Source: CAYMZB01 sp964394845
Lineage (GTDB): Bacteria > Patescibacteriota > Microgenomatia > Daviesbacterales > UBA10151
Assembly (NCBI GenBank): GCA_964394845.1
Contig: CAYMZB010000064.1
Coordinates: forward strand, 1-8,034
DNA: 8,034 nt
Reading direction: 5' to 3'
The notes under the pieces were generated by a model that saw nothing but the letters and a program-made list of their open reading frames with translations, made no database searches and was not told the DNA's origin. This document shows positions 6,320 to 8,034 of this stretch, piece after piece. Position numbers and translations under genes: made by a program. The first letter of the stretch is position 1. Each line of letters opens with the position of its first letter.

Positions 6320-7075
6320 ATGGAAGAATCTACGCCTGTTATTAAGAAAACAGCAAGAACAAGAAAAACCGACTCTGTTCAATCATCCTCAACCAACGTA
6401 ATTTCATCCACCCCTTCTGCAACAAGTGTTTCAGAAACATCAATTACAAAAATATTTGAAGAATTAACAATAAAAATAACTCAAAGCAAGCAAGGATATG
6501 AATCTCTGCAAAGACAGATTGAGCAAACCAGGCAGGAGTGGGTAAGAGAACAAAAGCAGTATGAGGTGGAGTTATCCCAGCAAAAAACCCAGGGAGAATT
6601 GGAAAGAAAAAGGGAAAAAGAAACTTATGAGTATTCTACAACTTTGGCAAGGAAAAGGATAGAGGATGAGTTTCAGGATAAAAAATTGGCCTGGGAAAAA
6701 GAGTTATCCCAAAGAAAAGAAGAGCTGGAAAATCAAAAAAGGGAATTGGAAGAGTTAAGAAAACTGAGCGCAGGATTTGATGAGCAAACAGAGAAGGCTG
6801 TAAAGGAAGCGTTGGATGTTTCTGAGAAAGAATTGACAGATAAATTTAACCAGGAGAAAAAGTTGCGGGAGCAGGAAGTAAAGTCTGAAAAGGATATTTT
6901 AGGTCTGAAGATTTCTAATTTGGAAGGAGAAAATTCCAGACTGGTTAAAGAATTAGAGATTCTTAAAAGATCGTTTGATGAGGCTACCAGACAAGTCAGA
7001 GAGATTGCTGTCAAAGTTATTGAATCAGGCCAACCAAAAAATCAGCTCCCTTCAGTTGTTGACAAGACAAGTTAG
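6320..7075 (+). CDS. Long coiled-coil protein of unknown function
   Basis: 251 residues, no signal peptide and no membrane helix, so probably cytoplasmic. Residues 1-41 are rich in Ser/Thr with a basic patch (KKTARTRK, 9-16) and look disordered. Residues 45-235 are almost continuous charged coiled coil (Glu, Lys, Arg, Gln). The central part, with YEY (103-105), ARKRIEDEFQDKKLAWEKEL (110-129) and ELENQKRELEELRK (135-148), resembles from memory a coiled-coil family of unknown function seen in several bacterial phyla, where a Tyr-Glu-Tyr is followed by repeating D/E-K-K-x-x-L-E-K-E-L units. The end of the coil (FDEATRQVREIAVKVIESG, 219-237) is a distinct helix, followed by a short polar tail. 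A scaffold, filament or nucleoid-associated role is possible, but the sequence names none. Reading frame, codon pattern and promoter support a real gene. A promoter-like site facing 23S overlaps its last codons. Confidence 0.8.
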   Translation: MEESTPVIKKTARTRKTDSVQSSSTNVISSTPSATSVSETSITKIFEELTIKITQSKQGYESLQRQIEQTRQEWVREQKQYEVELSQQKTQGELERKREKETYEYSTTLARKRIEDEFQDKKLAWEKELSQRKEELENQKRELEELRKLSAGFDEQTEKAVKEALDVSEKELTDKFNQEKKLREQEVKSEKDILGLKISNLEGENSRLVKELEILKRSFDEATRQVREIAVKVIESGQPKNQLPSVVDKTS

Positions 7076-7088
7076 TTTTTGGTAAACT
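7059..7088 (+). promoter_or_regulatory. Candidate promoter of the tRNA-Ala/23S unit
   Basis: TTGACA (7059-7064, perfect, inside the last codons of the coiled-coil gene) and TAAACT (7083-7088, the same -10 hexamer as gap) have 18-nt spacing. The start would be near 7095, giving a leader of about 140 nt before tRNA-Ala. This is the best promoter match between the coiled-coil gene and 23S. 23S needs its own promoter because a terminator follows 16S. An upstream promoter reading through the coiled-coil gene is the alternative. Confidence 0.5.
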
Positions 7089-7151
7089 CCCCAGTAAGTG
7101 ATTAATTCACGTTCAATGAGAAGCAACGCATCTAAAATTTTAACTCTATCG

Positions 7152-7190
7152 CGCTAAGGATTTTCCAAAGTGCGGAAGAAAATCTTAGCG
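7152..7190 (+). other. 13-bp hairpin in the tRNA-Ala/23S leader
   Basis: CGCTAAG (7152-7158) pairs with CTTAGCG (7184-7190) and, across one bulged G (7159), ATTTTC (7160-7165) pairs with GAAAAT (7178-7183), leaving a 12-nt loop. No T-run follows, so it does not look like an intrinsic terminator on the plus strand. It could be a processing signal, a leader regulatory structure or a decayed terminator for the coiled-coil gene. The rest of the 7076-7231 gap holds only the promoter candidate and an imperfect GTGA/TCAC palindrome (7098-7110). Confidence 0.6.
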
Positions 7191-7231
7191 TTGTATCCCT
7201 CTAAATAATTTACAATTGAAGCCAGCGAAAT

Positions 7232-7306
7232 GGGCCCGTAGTTCACTGGTAGAACGTTTCATTTGCAATGAAAATGTAGGAGGTTCGATTCCTCTCGGGT
7301 CCACCA
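7232..7306 (+). tRNA. tRNA-Ala (anticodon TGC)
   Basis: The acceptor stem GGGCCCG pairs with CGGGTCC and contains G3-U70, the identity element read by alanyl-tRNA synthetase; A73 and CCA are encoded. The D arm carries the conserved GG, the anticodon arm is TTTCA-TTTGCAA-TGAAA (anticodon TGC) and the T arm GGAGG-TTCGATT-CCTCT is standard with one T-G closing pair. It lies about 165 nt before 23S in the same direction, where a spacer tRNA-Ala sits in ordinary rRNA operons, and is probably processed from the 23S precursor. Confidence 0.97.
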
Positions 7307-7308
7307 GG

Positions 7309-7384
7309 CAGGGATTAGGTTTTAGGGTATAGGGTTTAGTAAGTATAAAAAACTAGACCTTGAACCCTAGGGTCTAAAGCCCTG
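7309..7384 (+). repeat. Long imperfect inverted repeat with TTAGGGT-like units
   Basis: Three nested stems line up: CAGGG (7309-7313) with CCCTG (7380-7384), TTTAG (7321-7325) with CTAAA (7374-7378), and TAGGGTT (7330-7336) with AACCCTA (7363-7369). The left arm repeats TTAGG(G)T-like units (TTAGGTT, TTAGGGTA, TAGGGTT), and the right arm contains the 10-bp palindrome ACCCTAGGGT (7364-7373). It starts 2 nt after the tRNA-Ala CCA. It may be a dispersed intergenic repeat or a fold in the precursor RNA; one copy alone cannot decide. Confidence 0.5.
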
Positions 7385-7388
7385 GATT

Positions 7389-7400
7389 TGCACTTTGAAA
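7389..7400 (+). promoter_or_regulatory. boxA-like antitermination site ahead of 23S
   Basis: TGCACTTTGAAA resembles the boxA element found in bacterial rRNA spacers shortly before 23S (variants of TGCTCTTTAACA or TGTTCTTTGAAAA), where NusB-NusE bind the nascent RNA to prevent early termination. Position and sequence both fit. It is a short motif, so confidence is moderate. Confidence 0.55.
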
Positions 7401-7417
7401 TGTGAATACGGATAAAT

Positions 7418-7443
7418 AACTATTAGCATTTATGCTAATAGTT
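7418..7443 (+). other. Perfect 12-bp hairpin just before 23S
   Basis: AACTATTAGCAT (7418-7429) and ATGCTAATAGTT (7432-7443) are exact inverted repeats separated by TT (in practice an 11-bp stem with a TTTA loop). No T-run follows, so it is not a normal terminator. It ends about 30 nt before the expected 5' end of 23S and could be a cleavage site or spacing structure in precursor processing. Confidence 0.6.
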
Positions 7444-7472
7444 CTATGAGAAGGCCAAATTAAGAGCCAAAA

Positions 7473-8034
7473 AATACTCAACAATAATGCATACGGTGGA
7501 TGCCTTGGATGAAAGTACCGATGAAGGACGTACATAGTTGCGATAAGCTACGGGGAGCTGCTAAGAAGCTTTGATCCGTAGATTTCCGAATAGAGTAATC
7601 ACCCTGATTTATCGGGGATCCCGACATGAATTCATAGTGTCGGGAAGGGTACGCGCCGAACTGAAACATCTAATTAAGCGCAGGAAAAGAAAACAATAGT
7701 TTATTCCCCAAGTAGCGGTGAGCGAAAAGGGAACAGCCCAAACCACGTTCATGCGCAAGCACTGAATGTGGGGTTGCAAGGCGGGCATACGTGATGTTAC
7801 GAGGATAGTAGAACAGACTGGAAAGTCTGGCCAAAGAAGGTGATAGCCCTGTAAACGAAATTCAAGTAACCACAGCCCGATCCTTAAGTAGCACAGGACA
7901 CGTGTAATCCTGTGTGAATCAAGCAAGACCACTTGCTAAGGCTAAATATACTTTCATACCGATAGTGAACTAGTACCGCAAGGGAAAGGTGAAAAGAAGA
8001 GCGAAACGCTCAGTGAAATAGTACCTGAAACCGT
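7473..8034 (+). rRNA. rrl: 23S ribosomal RNA, 5' part (continues past the window)
   Basis: The 5' domain I of large-subunit rRNA. Landmarks are ACGGTGGATGCC (7493-7504), GATGAAGGACG (7520-7530), GATTTCCGAAT (7581-7591), GAACTGAAACATCTAA (7658-7673), AGTAGCGGTGAGCGAAAAGG (7711-7730), GACCGATAGTGAAC-like ACCGATAGTGAACTAGTACC (7958-7977), AGGGAAAGGTGAAAAGAA (7980-7997) and ACCTGAAACCGT (8023-8034). The start is placed by counting back from ACGGTGG, which is base 21 in E. coli, so it is good to a few bases. The segment 7740-7840 is longer than in E. coli but resembles the Bacillus-type expansion, so it is not an intron. Confidence 0.96.

Noticed and set aside
6733..7014. Open frame of 93 codons on minus
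   Set aside because: It is antisense to the coiled-coil gene; the Ser/Leu/Phe-rich peptide is the usual shadow of Glu/Lys/Arg-rich codons.
657..7472. Transposon, integron or CRISPR array filling the spacer
   Set aside because: No transposase, integrase, terminal inverted repeats with target duplication, or regularly spaced repeats are visible; the insertion has no sign of a mobile-element mechanism.
7740..7840. Insertion or intron in 23S
   Set aside because: The segment is longer than in E. coli but resembles the ordinary domain I expansion of Bacillus-type 23S, with pairing arms and no intron-like core.
7478..7932. Two open frames on minus (63 and 107 codons)
   Set aside because: Both are antisense to the conserved 5' domain of 23S rRNA.

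Overview
The window reads as a piece of a small, AT-rich bacterial genome, most likely from the Candidate Phyla Radiation (Patescibacteria), with Microgenomates/OP11 as my best guess. The reasons are: divergent 16S and 23S rRNA that still keep the universal cores and an intact anti-Shine-Dalgarno end; rRNA genes that are not arranged as a compact operon; very short intergenic distances; a PTPS-related/YfhO-like membrane protein; and small Phd-type toxin-antitoxin modules. This placement is inferred from sequence features, not from a phylogeny. TGA acts as a stop (it ends pgk), so the Gracilibacteria/Absconditabacteria code 25, in which TGA is glycine, is not supported.

Layout. The 3' part of 16S rRNA (1-656, +) is followed by a structured trailer and a strong symmetrical terminator hairpin (842-868). 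Two tRNA genes then run the opposite way, tRNA-Cys(GCA) and tRNA-Ile(GAT). Next comes a block of protein genes: a GT-C-like membrane protein (1089-2732) with pgk 5 nt downstream; a minus-strand Phd antitoxin/PIN toxin pair (4520-3847) that converges on pgk; gap (4615-5634), divergent from that pair; a second Phd antitoxin (5681-5953) with a frameshifted RelE-type toxin gene behind it; and a long coiled-coil protein (6320-7075). A promoter-like site, a 13-bp hairpin, tRNA-Ala(TGC), a boxA-like element and two more hairpin structures lead into the 5' end of 23S rRNA (about 7473 to the window end, +).

How it fits together. 16S and 23S point the same way but are separated by about 6.8 kb and by a terminator, so they are almost certainly transcribed separately. 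tRNA-Ile and tRNA-Ala, the pair normally found inside the 16S-23S spacer, are both present, but one sits near 16S (inverted) and the other sits directly before 23S with boxA. That looks like an ancestral spacer that has been opened and filled. The filling carries two successive enzymes of lower glycolysis (GAPDH and PGK), separated by one toxin-antitoxin module and followed by the decayed remains of another. PGK has an unusual 3-phosphoglycerate-binding region.

Expression signals are also notable. Several first genes have a promoter whose predicted start lies at or within a few bases of the ATG (leaderless mRNAs), whereas the internal PIN toxin gene has a clear Shine-Dalgarno sequence.
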